Assembly (NCBI GenBank): GCA_910579145.1 | Contig: CAJTTQ010000013.1 | Span: 17,091 to 49,168, forward strand | DNA from: an uncultured Eubacterium sp. | Lineage (GTDB): Bacteria > Bacillota > Clostridia > Lachnospirales > Lachnospiraceae | Direction: 5' to 3' | Length of the DNA: 32,078 bases | Part shown: positions 6,699-15,255 of the stretch, piece after piece | Numbering within the stretch: position 1 is the stretch's first letter | How the letters are laid out: every line of letters starts with the position of its first letter | Program-made: the position numbers and the translations under genes | The notes under the pieces: model-generated | Database searches by the model: none | What the model was told of the DNA's origin: nothing | The model's input: only the letters and a program-made list of their open reading frames with translations

Positions 6699-8783
6699 TC
6701 ATATTTTTTGTGTCACAAAATGTTTACCCGTATCGTACATTTCCCCGTCATAGCGGATCCATAACCTGTACTTACCAGCTGGCAGCGTCTCCACCGTAGC
6801 CGCGATATAATAAACCTTACTTGCAAACACTTCCGTTTTTTGAACCGTATCCGTAAAATCACTCTCCCACAGATCTTCCCCTTTAAAATATACCTTTTCT
6901 ACTTTGTGATCCCTTGCCCGGATACAGATCAGATCGTCCATATAGCAAAAATCCATCTCTTTGCGCATTTCTAAACTAAGCCGCTTTATAGCACCTTGGT
7001 GTTTACCATCAACTTGGCGTTCCACATCGCTTTCCGTTCCCGCCAAAACCTCCTCTTCTGCCACTTTCACCGGCGGCTCCAAATGCCCTTTCCGGTATGG
7101 CTGGCCGATCGGCATATAATCCTCCATGCCTCCTCCGCTCACATCAAACGGATAGGCTTTGAAAAATCCGTCCCTCGTCATATACCGGTTGATCTCCTCC
7201 CCGGTATCAAAATCCCACTCATAAATAAGCGCCTTATCCCCCTGTCCGGCCGAACACGCAGCGCCCGCCATACCGAACACCCTGCGCCAGTCCTTTTCAA
7301 ACCAGACATTAGAGCGGGTTGGCGACAGCGCGCACGGAATCACCTTGACGGTCTCGACCGTAAAGTCCAACTCATCTATCTTATAAAAACAAGCATATGA
7401 CTCCGTTTTCCCATCAAACCAGGAAACCTTCCTCTTCGTATTGCAGTGATTATCAAACAGCATCATTTCAATCACATGATCCTGCCCTTTTTCTGTCAGG
7501 CCGGTATCGACGATCTCGACCGCGTGCTGCTGGAGAAAATAGTGAAAATCATCCCCGACCGGACGAAGCACCCGGCCTGCCAGTTCCGTACCGGCATAAA
7601 CGTCAGGATGGGTCAAAAGCCAGACGATCTTTTCCTCTCGCAGATCAAATTTCACAACCGTAGAAACATTGCGCAGGGATAGGATGAGATACCGTTCATC
7701 CTGGCAGTAGATGCGGTTCAAATGCGCCCAGTCATATTTCTTTTGAAGCTCCTTCGGGAAATAATCGCCCAGATTATACATGTGAACGGTCTCTCCGGTG
7801 CGGCGGTCATAGGCGAGCATCGTCCCCTCCATCAGTTTCTCTTCCAAAGAACTGGTCGCGCCCAGTATGATATTTCCCTCTGTACCATCCTGCGCCACCG
7901 CCCAGTGGTGTACGCCCTCCTTCACATAATACGTTTCCCTTACCCTGCCGAGAAAATCCATGTCATACAAGACAAGCGCGTGCGGATTATTATACGTTGG
8001 GCGGTTGATATTTCGGTCGGAAAATAGAAAACGGCCGTCAGGCAGCGGATACACACCATACTGGCGCGGTGTCCTTGATAATAAAAATCGAACGTCGCCG
8101 TTCACATCGAACGCGTACGTACTGCTGCTATACCCGCCAGTCACGAATACAAACGGCATGGCTGTATCTTCGTTTTTGCAGACGGATTCCACCAGTGTAT
8201 CCAGTCTTTTCGAAACCGTTCCGACCGGGATGACCAGTTCCTTCTCCGCGGCCGCTTTTCCATTCTCATCCAGCAGTTCCAAAAGGACCACGTTTTGATA
8301 GGACGCATACAATCCAAAAACCGGAACCCGGTGCCGGCATGTTTCACGTTTCAGCGTGTGGGTAAAAGTACTGCCCGGTGTCTTTCCCCTGACCGTGTAC
8401 CGCACGCGGTACGGTTCTGCCGTCTCAAACAAAACAAGACAGCAAAGCGGCGAAAGTCCATACGGATTTCGGATGGCAAGCACCGAATCAAAGGAAAAAT
8501 GAAACCGGTCCATAAGGGATTCGATCTCCTGCTCCCTCTGCCATGTATCCACCGGCCTGATCCACCACTTATTCAAATTGGAATGTGTGATCCTCTCTGG
8601 AAACGCCTGCCTGAGTCCCGCATCTGCCTGAACCCGGTATCGCAGCCATCTCCCATCACGCAGTACATCCCGCTTCTTTCTCTGCTCGGAGCGGACCCGC
8701 AGGCCGACCGGCTCAAGCCGCGCTCTCACACCATACACAAAATCGGCCGCCCGATGTTTCATTTTCGATAAAAAGACTTTCAT
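6699..8783 (-). CDS. assT: AssT-type arylsulfate sulfotransferase (full length)
   Basis: A 694-residue protein with an Ig-like N-terminal arylsulfotransferase domain (about 80-190) and a beta-propeller sulfotransferase domain (about 205-545), then a C-terminal beta extension. The expected active-site residues are all visible: VHHW (His292/293), DWAH (His354), LSLRN (Arg371) and FLQQHAV (His420), matching the spacing of His252, His356, Arg374 and the sulfo-accepting His436 of E. coli AssT; LFDN follows as in the family. By family, AssT transfers sulfate from one aryl sulfate to another phenol through a sulfohistidine and does not use PAPS. No signal peptide is seen, unlike the periplasmic Gram-negative enzymes. 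It lies downstream of the cysDNC genes, and a shortened paralogue sits on the far side of the M14 gene. Confidence 0.85.
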   Translation of the reverse strand: MKVFLSKMKHRAADFVYGVRARLEPVGLRVRSEQRKKRDVLRDGRWLRYRVQADAGLRQAFPERITHSNLNKWWIRPVDTWQREQEIESLMDRFHFSFDSVLAIRNPYGLSPLCCLVLFETAEPYRVRYTVRGKTPGSTFTHTLKRETCRHRVPVFGLYASYQNVVLLELLDENGKAAAEKELVIPVGTVSKRLDTLVESVCKNEDTAMPFVFVTGGYSSSTYAFDVNGDVRFLLSRTPRQYGVYPLPDGRFLFSDRNINRPTYNNPHALVLYDMDFLGRVRETYYVKEGVHHWAVAQDGTEGNIILGATSSLEEKLMEGTMLAYDRRTGETVHMYNLGDYFPKELQKKYDWAHLNRIYCQDERYLILSLRNVSTVVKFDLREEKIVWLLTHPDVYAGTELAGRVLRPVGDDFHYFLQQHAVEIVDTGLTEKGQDHVIEMMLFDNHCNTKRKVSWFDGKTESYACFYKIDELDFTVETVKVIPCALSPTRSNVWFEKDWRRVFGMAGAACSAGQGDKALIYEWDFDTGEEINRYMTRDGFFKAYPFDVSGGGMEDYMPIGQPYRKGHLEPPVKVAEEEVLAGTESDVERQVDGKHQGAIKRLSLEMRKEMDFCYMDDLICIRARDHKVEKVYFKGEDLWESDFTDTVQKTEVFASKVYYIAATVETLPAGKYRLWIRYDGEMYDTGKHFVTQKI

Positions 8784-8866
8784 ACATTACCTCTTTCTGC
8801 CCAGCCTGGTCATATTCTTCCTTTCCCCGCATACAATGAAAAGAACATCAGGAAAGGGGAAAGAAG

Positions 8867-9667
8867 ATGAAACAAAATAAAATTTATTCTTATCCGGAAA
8901 TGGAAAAAAAGCTTCTAAAATGGAAAGATCTGTATACCTCCGACCGCTTTCACGTCGAATCACTCGGACTTACCTATGGCAAACGCCACATCTATGCCTG
9001 TCATGTCGGAGGGGCAGATGCAAAATACCAATTTGTCCTGACGGCATCCATCCACGGCAGGGAATACATCAATACCACTCTTCTCCTGCACATGATCGCG
9101 TACTATCTAAAACATCCGTGGAAAAATATCCGTGTATCGTTCATCCCGATGGCAAATCCCGACGGTGTATCCATTTCCATGAATACCGATGCCCGAAAAT
9201 GGAAAGAAAATGGCAACGGTGTGGACCTAAACCGCAATTTCCCATGCGGCTTCGGACTTTCGCCCGATCATAAAAAACGAAATCCCGGCTCCTCCCCGGC
9301 AGATCAGTTGGAGACGCAATACCTCATGGAATTCATTAACTCCCTGACAAACCCGCTCGGTATCATCCACTACCACTCCCGCGGCAATGTGATCTTTTAT
9401 GATTACAACGTCAACGGGTCACTGCGCAACCAAATCGTCGGGCTCGCAGACTCCGCGCATAAAACGACCGGATATAAACTGATCCGCGGTACAAAAGATA
9501 CGAAACCAGCCGGCGGTTTCGGAGACTGGTGTGTTTACGAAAAAAAGATACCATCCATCACCATCGAAACGGGGTTTCTCAAAACTCCCGTGCCAAAATG
9601 GCAGCTAAATGGCATCTGCGACAAAAACTTATTTCTGCTTCGTGATCTTTTTGCCCGTATCCTGTAA
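8867..9667 (+). CDS. M14 family zinc carboxypeptidase
   Basis: Starts at ATG 8867 behind AGGAAAGGGGAAAG. The M14 signatures are complete in 266 residues: SIHGREY (zinc His and Glu), MANPDGV, GVDLNRNFP (substrate-binding Asn/Arg), IHYHSRGN (third zinc His) and TIETG (catalytic Glu). By family these enzymes remove C-terminal residues from peptides or cleave peptidoglycan stem peptides. There is no signal peptide, so a cytoplasmic role or non-classical export is likely. It is the only plus-strand gene in the sulfur locus and its 3' end overlaps that of the short AssT paralogue by 39 bases. Divergent from the full AssT gene with only 83 bases between them, so the two may share a control region. 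Confidence 0.88.
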   Translation: MKQNKIYSYPEMEKKLLKWKDLYTSDRFHVESLGLTYGKRHIYACHVGGADAKYQFVLTASIHGREYINTTLLLHMIAYYLKHPWKNIRVSFIPMANPDGVSISMNTDARKWKENGNGVDLNRNFPCGFGLSPDHKKRNPGSSPADQLETQYLMEFINSLTNPLGIIHYHSRGNVIFYDYNVNGSLRNQIVGLADSAHKTTGYKLIRGTKDTKPAGGFGDWCVYEKKIPSITIETGFLKTPVPKWQLNGICDKNLFLLRDLFARIL

Positions 9668-11065
9668 TTCATCGCCCAGCCATACATATAAGTCATAGGT
9701 GTCTGCCGGAAGAACGTCAAGCCATATCGCCATACCAGCCCCCGCCGCATCCGAAGCTTTCGCCGGCCGGTATGTATCCTCCGATCTTACCTCCCAGCAT
9801 CCCGTCTTTCCACGGAAGCAGACCCCCGTTACAACTGGATCGGACTCATAGAGATATAAAATATCTTCCTGTATACCGTATTGAACTTCCGGTCCCTCCG
9901 CAGGAACCGCACGATAAAGATCGGGCTCATCCTCTGAGTACACCGGACGGCACAGTTCCCCGACGATATAATTGCTATTTTTAACGAGTGCTTTTGACAA
10001 CGATGTCTGATCAAAACAACACTCGTACGCGCGGTAAACCCCGGAAACACCTGCCAATTCCACACTCACACAATCCTGTTTTTCTTCACCGAACAGGCTG
10101 ATGCTCTTTGTTTCCTGGATCTTTTCACCTGTTTCCCGGTCTATTTCCATGATACAGCCATCCGCGCCAGTGCCGGTGTCGGAAGAAGACTTGCTGGAAC
10201 GATTTCCCGCCAGGAGCAGATTTCCCCCATGTGCCTTTTCGATCGCGTAGTGGACACCCTCTTTCACCAGATAGGTCCGGCCCACTCTTCCGAAAAAATC
10301 CATGTCATACATCTGGACCGCGTTCGGAACATGATCGTCTATACATAAAAATCTTCCCTTTGAGAGCGGAAAAATTCCACATCCTTTCAATTTTCTAGCC
10401 AGATAGTAGCGCACATTTCCCTCCTGGTCAAGCACAAAAGGCCAGAAACTGCTGCCGCCGGCGATCAATGTATTAGAAAACCGCCGCAGCTCGTTTCCCT
10501 TACTTATCCTGATCCCTTTGTTCAATTCATCGGGAAGCGGTTTGGTGTTCAGGGAAAATTGCCGGCAGTCACAGGATTCCCCGTTCTCGTCCAAAAGTTC
10601 TATGACAACCTCCGTTTTCCTGCCTGGGTAAAGGCCAAGGATCGGGATCCGATGGCGTTTCTCCGCAGGATACTCAAAGACGAAACTGCTCTCTTTTGTA
10701 TCTCCCACTACCGTAGCCCTCACACGGTAATCCATGATCGTAGTAAACAGCGCAAGCGCCGTCAAAGGCGCCTCTCCAAACGGGTCTTCAACGACGAGCA
10801 TTTTATTGAACTTGTATTTGTCACTCCGAAGCTGCAATTCCAAAAACCAGTCTTTTGCCTGGGATGTCATGGAATACATTTTTTTACCTTCGATGTTCGT
10901 ACGGATAGAGTCCGTCTGTTCGCGTTTAAAAACGCTCTCAAATTCCAAAGACCCCTTCTCCACCCATTCAGAAGGGCGGATCGTGATCACACCCCCGTTA
11001 TCATGGAGTACTTCTTTTTTTCCGGCTCCCATATCCATACCGAACTTTCTCAACAAATTAATCAT
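9629..11065 (-). CDS. AssT paralogue lacking the catalytic core of the propeller
   Basis: Starts at ATG 11065, overlapping the cysC stop (ATGA) with AGGAG six bases upstream; a TTG at 11080 is less likely. The 478-residue protein follows the full AssT through the Ig-like domain and first propeller blades: LGLYPGRKTEVVIELLDENG, VQMYDMDFFGRV, YLVKEGVHY (His272 retained). It then jumps from IQETKSISLFGEEKQ to SGVYRAYECCFD, the equivalent of FFKAYPFD near residue 541 of the full protein. About 190 residues are absent, precisely those holding the DWxHxN, LSLR and QQH motifs. The C-terminal region (DTYDLYVWLGDELQDTGKK) again matches. It cannot catalyse AssT chemistry by the known mechanism; a binding or regulatory role, or decay, is possible. 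Translationally coupled to cysC. Confidence 0.75.
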   Translation of the reverse strand: MINLLRKFGMDMGAGKKEVLHDNGGVITIRPSEWVEKGSLEFESVFKREQTDSIRTNIEGKKMYSMTSQAKDWFLELQLRSDKYKFNKMLVVEDPFGEAPLTALALFTTIMDYRVRATVVGDTKESSFVFEYPAEKRHRIPILGLYPGRKTEVVIELLDENGESCDCRQFSLNTKPLPDELNKGIRISKGNELRRFSNTLIAGGSSFWPFVLDQEGNVRYYLARKLKGCGIFPLSKGRFLCIDDHVPNAVQMYDMDFFGRVGRTYLVKEGVHYAIEKAHGGNLLLAGNRSSKSSSDTGTGADGCIMEIDRETGEKIQETKSISLFGEEKQDCVSVELAGVSGVYRAYECCFDQTSLSKALVKNSNYIVGELCRPVYSEDEPDLYRAVPAEGPEVQYGIQEDILYLYESDPVVTGVCFRGKTGCWEVRSEDTYRPAKASDAAGAGMAIWLDVLPADTYDLYVWLGDELQDTGKKITKQK

Positions 11066-11655
11066 AGTTTTCTCCTGCAAATCTCATCGTAAACCTGCTT
11101 TGCACATTCAACCGCTGTACTTTTCACTGTATCCAAAATAATTTCCGGATCCAGCGGCTCCTCATAAGCGGAATCTTTCCCGGTAAAATGAGAAATGTTC
11201 TTTTTGTACAATCCTTTGGGGTCCCGCCCCATGCAGGTTTCAAGATCCGTATTGACATACACTTCCAAAAAGTTCCCTTCCCCTGCCTTCTCCCTCGCGA
11301 ACTGCCTCATCTTTCGAAATGGTGAGATAAAAGACACAAGCGTGATCATGCCCGCATCCTGAAACAATGCCGCGATCTCACTGATCCTGCGTATATTTTC
11401 ATTCCGGTCATCATCCGTAAACCCGAGGTCAGAATTGATCCCGCAGCGGATATTATCCCCATCCAGCCGGTAAACCGCTTTTCCAGCCTCATTCAGCATC
11501 TTCTCAAGTTCCACCGCAATGGTAGATTTTCCAGATCCGGACAGGCCGGTAAACCACACGACCAACCCTTTCTGTTTCAGCACGGCACAGCGGTCCTCAT
11601 ACGAAACCCTGCCGCTGTGCCACACTACATTTTCATTTTTCGCGTCTGAAGACAA
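11062..11655 (-). CDS. cysC: Adenylylsulfate (APS) kinase
   Basis: A 197-residue APS kinase, full length for CysC. Visible motifs: Walker A GLSGSGKS (residues 37-44), DGDN (65-68), LGFTDDDRNENIRR, and FISPFRKMR, with the DPKGLYKK lid later. It phosphorylates APS at the 3' position to give PAPS, the universal sulfo donor, in the cytoplasm. The start is a TTG at 11655, nine bases after AAGGAGG; no ATG fits the conserved N-terminus (VVWHSGRVSYEDR). It follows cysN by 39 bases and its stop overlaps the start of the short AssT paralogue, so it is in the cysDNC transcript. Confidence 0.95.
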   Translation of the reverse strand: MSSDAKNENVVWHSGRVSYEDRCAVLKQKGLVVWFTGLSGSGKSTIAVELEKMLNEAGKAVYRLDGDNIRCGINSDLGFTDDDRNENIRRISEIAALFQDAGMITLVSFISPFRKMRQFAREKAGEGNFLEVYVNTDLETCMGRDPKGLYKKNISHFTGKDSAYEEPLDPEIILDTVKSTAVECAKQVYDEICRRKL

Positions 11656-11694
11656 AACCCCAAACCTCCTTCAGCCGGCCTTAACGTGAGATCT

Positions 11695-13485
11695 TTAACT
11701 AAAGATCACTCCTTTGTCTTTCAAAATCCCCTTGATCCGGCGAATATTTTTATCATAATCAAACTGGCTGTCCAAAAGCTGCTCATCCGCTTTGATATCT
11801 GTCGTCACAGAATCACCGACCCAGAAAATATCCATCTCTCCCTGAATGACTGTCTTCATGATCTTACGGTCAGCCTCTGTCAGGCAGGTAGCCGTAACGA
11901 TCAGGATCATTCCGGCGTCGAGCATCAGATTTGCCACCTCCGCAAAACGGCGAATCTGCTCCTTGTGATCCTCTTCACCACCTGCCTTCGTATCGGCGCC
12001 TACCCCGTAAAGATAGGAACCGATCCCCATATAATACACGTATCTGCCGCGGTTAAGCAGGTCCTTTTCCAGCGCTTTGGCGAGGTCTTTTTTTCCTGTA
12101 TTTTTCTCACCCGTCAACACGATCAGTTCCGGCCGCTGGGCATACCGCTCCATACGGTCTTCGATTGCAATGTTACTCGTCTCCCATTTATAATTCCGCA
12201 GCATCGTGCCCGAACGGATCGCGCTCTCCTCATCCTCCAGCGCCTCGGTGATGATCCCGCCGCCTGCAATCTCATATTGATCGACGATGACGAACCGGCT
12301 CGTGCCCGCTCGCTCCGAGACGATGTCAAACGCAATCGGCTTGTCAGTTTTTAAAATGACCTCTGCCACCTCATGCCGCTCGACGGCCTGCTTCGTATCC
12401 GTAGAAGACAGATTCGACGAATTGATCACGCCCTTCACGCGCTCAACCTCAACCTTCACCTTATCCGATCCGATTTTCAGATAATAGATCTTTCCCGGCA
12501 CAAAGTCTTTCTTCCCGAGCCAGAACACATTCGCCGCGATACGCGAAGCCGTTTTCGGCTTTGGCTCACCGGACACTGCCATCAGCTCGCCGCGCGTAAT
12601 GTAAATCTGTTCCTGCATCGTGAAACCGATCGCCATACCCGGCTTCCCTTCCTCGATCGGGTCCGTATGGAACGACTCGATCCGTTTCACATGGCTCTTT
12701 TTCCCCGACGGATAAAAGACAACCTCCTGGCCGGCACGGATCGTACCTGTCTCGATCATACCCGCCACGATCCGGCGGTCATCGCCATTTCTCGTAAATT
12801 TATAAACATCCTGTACCGGCATCCGAAACGGCTGTCGGTCCTGTTCTTCCTCGCATTTGAATTCATCGAGTACCTGAAGGATGCACATGCCGTCATACCA
12901 CGGCATCTTATCGCTCGCCTTCACGATATTCTCACCCTGGAACGCGCTCACCGGCAAAACAAAAGCCGGTTCGATATTGATCTGCTTCAAAAACGCCAGA
13001 TATTCTTCCTTCACCTTCTCATATACTTCCTCGCTGTAATCGACCAGATCCATTTTATTTATCACAATCGCGATCTGCCGGATCCCCAGCATAGAGAGCA
13101 TATACGCATGCCGCCTCGAGTTTTCCTGAACACCTTCCTTGGCGTCTATCATCAAAAGCGCCGCCTGCGCGCGGGAAGCACCGGTTATCATATTTTTCAA
13201 AAACTCGATATGTCCGGGCGCGTCCAATATGATATAATCCCGCTTCTCCGTTTTGAAAAAACAACGCGCCGTATCGATCGTGATCCCCTGCGACTGCTCG
13301 TCCTTCAGGGCATCAAGCAAAAACGCGTACTCAAACGGCTTGGAATTGCGCCGGCAGGTCTCCTTGACCTGCTCAAGCTTTCCTTCCGGAAGGGAGAAGG
13401 TATCTGCCAGCAAACGGCCCATCAACGTACTTTTGCCGTGGTCTACATGTCCGACGATCACAATGTTCATATCCTCTTTTTTCAT
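11695..13485 (-). CDS. cysN: Sulfate adenylyltransferase large subunit with degenerate APS-kinase-like tail
   Basis: GTPase subunit of ATP sulfurylase, which with CysD makes APS from ATP and sulfate. Motifs of the EF-Tu-like GTPase: GHVDHGKST (about 12-20), TIDTA, DAPGHIEFL, NKMDLVD; beta-barrel domains follow to about 430. The last ~140 residues (from about 456) resemble APS kinase, but the Walker A is GEKNTGKK without the Ser/Thr, the DGDN is replaced by MGIGS and the FISPFR by TATCLTEAD, while RRFAEVANLMLDAG is kept. This part is therefore probably not a working kinase, in line with the separate intact cysC just downstream. ATG 13485 overlaps the cysD TGA by one base; a GTG at 13488 is the alternative. 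AGGAGGG lies upstream inside cysD. Confidence 0.93.
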   Translation of the reverse strand: MKKEDMNIVIVGHVDHGKSTLMGRLLADTFSLPEGKLEQVKETCRRNSKPFEYAFLLDALKDEQSQGITIDTARCFFKTEKRDYIILDAPGHIEFLKNMITGASRAQAALLMIDAKEGVQENSRRHAYMLSMLGIRQIAIVINKMDLVDYSEEVYEKVKEEYLAFLKQINIEPAFVLPVSAFQGENIVKASDKMPWYDGMCILQVLDEFKCEEEQDRQPFRMPVQDVYKFTRNGDDRRIVAGMIETGTIRAGQEVVFYPSGKKSHVKRIESFHTDPIEEGKPGMAIGFTMQEQIYITRGELMAVSGEPKPKTASRIAANVFWLGKKDFVPGKIYYLKIGSDKVKVEVERVKGVINSSNLSSTDTKQAVERHEVAEVILKTDKPIAFDIVSERAGTSRFVIVDQYEIAGGGIITEALEDEESAIRSGTMLRNYKWETSNIAIEDRMERYAQRPELIVLTGEKNTGKKDLAKALEKDLLNRGRYVYYMGIGSYLYGVGADTKAGGEEDHKEQIRRFAEVANLMLDAGMILIVTATCLTEADRKIMKTVIQGEMDIFWVGDSVTTDIKADEQLLDSQFDYDKNIRRIKGILKDKGVIFS

Positions 13486-14366
13486 CACATGTAGCCCTCC
13501 TTCCTTAATTCTTCCAGTCCACCGCCGCCTTCTTTGTCCTGCGCGCGGCCGGAACGCTCCGCGATATTTGCAAATTTCCCTGTCTTTAATTCCTCGATGA
13601 TCTCATGTACATTTTTCGCCGTGGAATCCACCGTACCCGTGCAGGGAGCGCAGCCGAGCGAACGGTATCTCTTGCCGTTCCCCTGATCGAAATAGAGCGG
13701 AACGACCGGAATGTCCTCTCTCTCGATGTATTCCCAAATGTCGAGTTCCGTCCAGTCAAGAAGCGGATGCACCCGCACATGTGTCCCCGGAGCAAAATCC
13801 GTCTTGTACTGGTTCCAAAATTCCGGCGGCTGGTCGCCGACATCCCAGTCATTGTTCTTATCCCTGGGTGAAAAGTAACGCTCCTTGGAACGGCTTCCCT
13901 CCTCGTCCGCGCGCACGCCGACGATCACTCCCGTATACGGTTCGATATTTACGTCTTTTTCATATTTGCCTTTACTGTGGTTGAAGCGGTAGCGCGGCCA
14001 CGAAGCATTGAGCGTATTTGTAAGCGCCTCGGTCTTTAACGCCCGGCAGCATTCCAAATGCGTCGCGTTCCCATCCGGGAACGTCTGCTTTTTCTCGATC
14101 GCCTCTGAATTTTCACCGTAAATCATATCCAGATTCCACTCCGCCGCCAGCCGGTCACGGTACTCGATCATTTCCTTGATTTTAAAATGTGTGTCTACAT
14201 GCACGAGGGGAATCGGCACATGTCCGAAAAAAGCCTTTCGCGCAAGCCATAACAGCACCGTGCTGTCCTTCCCGATCGACCAGAGCATACATAGATTTCC
14301 CAGTTCACTATACGCTTCCCGCAAAATGTGTACACTTTTGTACTCCAGCATATCCAAATGATCCAT
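13485..14366 (-). CDS. cysD: Sulfate adenylyltransferase small subunit
   Basis: A 293-residue protein of the PAPS-reductase-like ATP-pyrophosphatase fold. The PP-loop is SIGKDS (30-35), followed by HVDTHFKIKEMIEYRD, FPDGNATHLECCRALKTEAL, GVRADEEGSRSKER and LDWTELDIWEYI, all typical of CysD. It forms the heterodimeric ATP sulfurylase with CysN in the cytoplasm. GGAGG lies about eight bases before ATG 14366. First gene of the cysD-cysN-cysC-assT2 transcript. No cysH (PAPS/APS reductase) gene is seen in the window, so the PAPS or APS made here need not feed assimilation. Confidence 0.96.
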   Translation of the reverse strand: MDHLDMLEYKSVHILREAYSELGNLCMLWSIGKDSTVLLWLARKAFFGHVPIPLVHVDTHFKIKEMIEYRDRLAAEWNLDMIYGENSEAIEKKQTFPDGNATHLECCRALKTEALTNTLNASWPRYRFNHSKGKYEKDVNIEPYTGVIVGVRADEEGSRSKERYFSPRDKNNDWDVGDQPPEFWNQYKTDFAPGTHVRVHPLLDWTELDIWEYIEREDIPVVPLYFDQGNGKRYRSLGCAPCTGTVDSTAKNVHEIIEELKTGKFANIAERSGRAQDKEGGGGLEELRKEGYM

Positions 14367-14382
14367 TCACGATTTCCTCCGT

Positions 14383-14410
14383 ATCTTAATATTTTACAAA
14401 ATTATGACAA
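14383..14410 (-). promoter_or_regulatory. Weak candidate promoter for cysD
   Basis: On the minus strand TTGTCA (14410-14405), a 16-base spacer and TAAGAT (14388-14383). It overlaps the end of the upstream membrane gene, which is only 35 bases from cysD, so readthrough transcription from that gene is an equally good explanation. Confidence 0.3.
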
Positions 14411-15028
14411 ATCTGTCAAATCATACACTTTTCCACTTTCCCGTTCATGATAAACCACAAAGATCACGCCGTCACTCATCTCTACCCGGCCCTGGTATTC
14501 CTGATCCCCGATGCTGTAATAAACGGAGACCTTACTGATCGGGTAATTTTCGCTGCCATACTTCTGCGCGTACCGGTGAATGGCATGCCTCGCCGTAAAC
14601 GGGTACAGTGGATTCCCAAACATCGCCACACTTCCTCCCAGCGTCAGTACCACTCCGACCACACAGCAAATGATCCCGACAGCCTTGGGCCGATTTCCGT
14701 TCCCGATCACCCGGATCAGAAATCCACCGGCGATGCCAGCCAGCATAAACAGTAGTATAACGGGAAGAATGTTCAGAATTATGGCAGTTTTGGAATTTTG
14801 TCCCTTTTCTATCATCTGATACACGATGGAAACCGCTGTCGTGGCAAGGACAACCAAAAAACAATACTTCCGAAACAAAATAGCCGAAACCGCACCGACG
14901 ACCGGCATGATAACGATCACCTGCGGAAGGTCAAAATATAAAAACATCTGCATATATTCCCACAGTCCTATGATTGCCAGTATTATAATCCCCAACCCAG
15001 TTAATATTATTTTCAATCGTTCCTTCAT
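14402..15028 (-). CDS. Membrane protein, function unknown
   Basis: A 208-residue protein with about five hydrophobic segments: 8-25, 33-50, 52-68, 84-108 and 116-136. After the last one come about 70 soluble residues (from NPLYPFTARHAIHRYAQKYG to the C-terminus), probably exposed on one face of the membrane. This tail pattern, an rYaqkYg-like helix followed by beta strands, is reminiscent of small surface domains in uncharacterised Firmicutes membrane proteins, but I recognise no named family. It ends 35 bases before cysD on the same strand and may be cotranscribed with the sulfate-activation genes. AAAGGA lies about 13 bases before the ATG, longer than usual. Confidence 0.7.
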   Translation of the reverse strand: MKERLKIILTGLGIIILAIIGLWEYMQMFLYFDLPQVIVIMPVVGAVSAILFRKYCFLVVLATTAVSIVYQMIEKGQNSKTAIILNILPVILLFMLAGIAGGFLIRVIGNGNRPKAVGIICCVVGVVLTLGGSVAMFGNPLYPFTARHAIHRYAQKYGSENYPISKVSVYYSIGDQEYQGRVEMSDGVIFVVYHERESGKVYDLTDLS

Positions 15029-15148
15029 CTTTTTGTCAGATTCCTTTCTTTTTCTCTATTTTTCGCATGATCCACGCTCATGGTTCTTTTCCATTATATT
15101 AAATTTACCTATATAGCGCAATAGTTTGGAAAATTTTGAATAATTTAC

Positions 15149-15177
15149 TTTACGAATCCTTAATTTTCCTTTATTAT
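15149..15177 (+). promoter_or_regulatory. Promoter of the FecR-cyclase operon
   Basis: TTTACG (15149-15154), a 17-base spacer AATCCTTAATTTTCCTT and TATTAT (15172-15177). It is near-identical in layout and spacer start to the promoter of the Big_2 gene. Confidence 0.6.
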
Positions 15178-15255
15178 ATAGATAGGAGACGATTTTTGCA
15201 TAATATTGGATTTTGCGCGATCGTCAGAAAAGAAAACAAAAAAGGGGCGATACTC

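Noticed and set aside
11690..11707. Small palindrome GATCTTTA-AC-TAAAGATC at the end of cysN
   Set aside because: The two-base loop cannot form a stable RNA hairpin and it covers the stop codon; it is probably chance.
12373..13494. 373-codon plus-strand ORF opposite cysN
   Set aside because: It is a frame shadow of cysN, rich in His/Arg/Leu with no family pattern, while cysN on the other strand has complete GTPase motifs.
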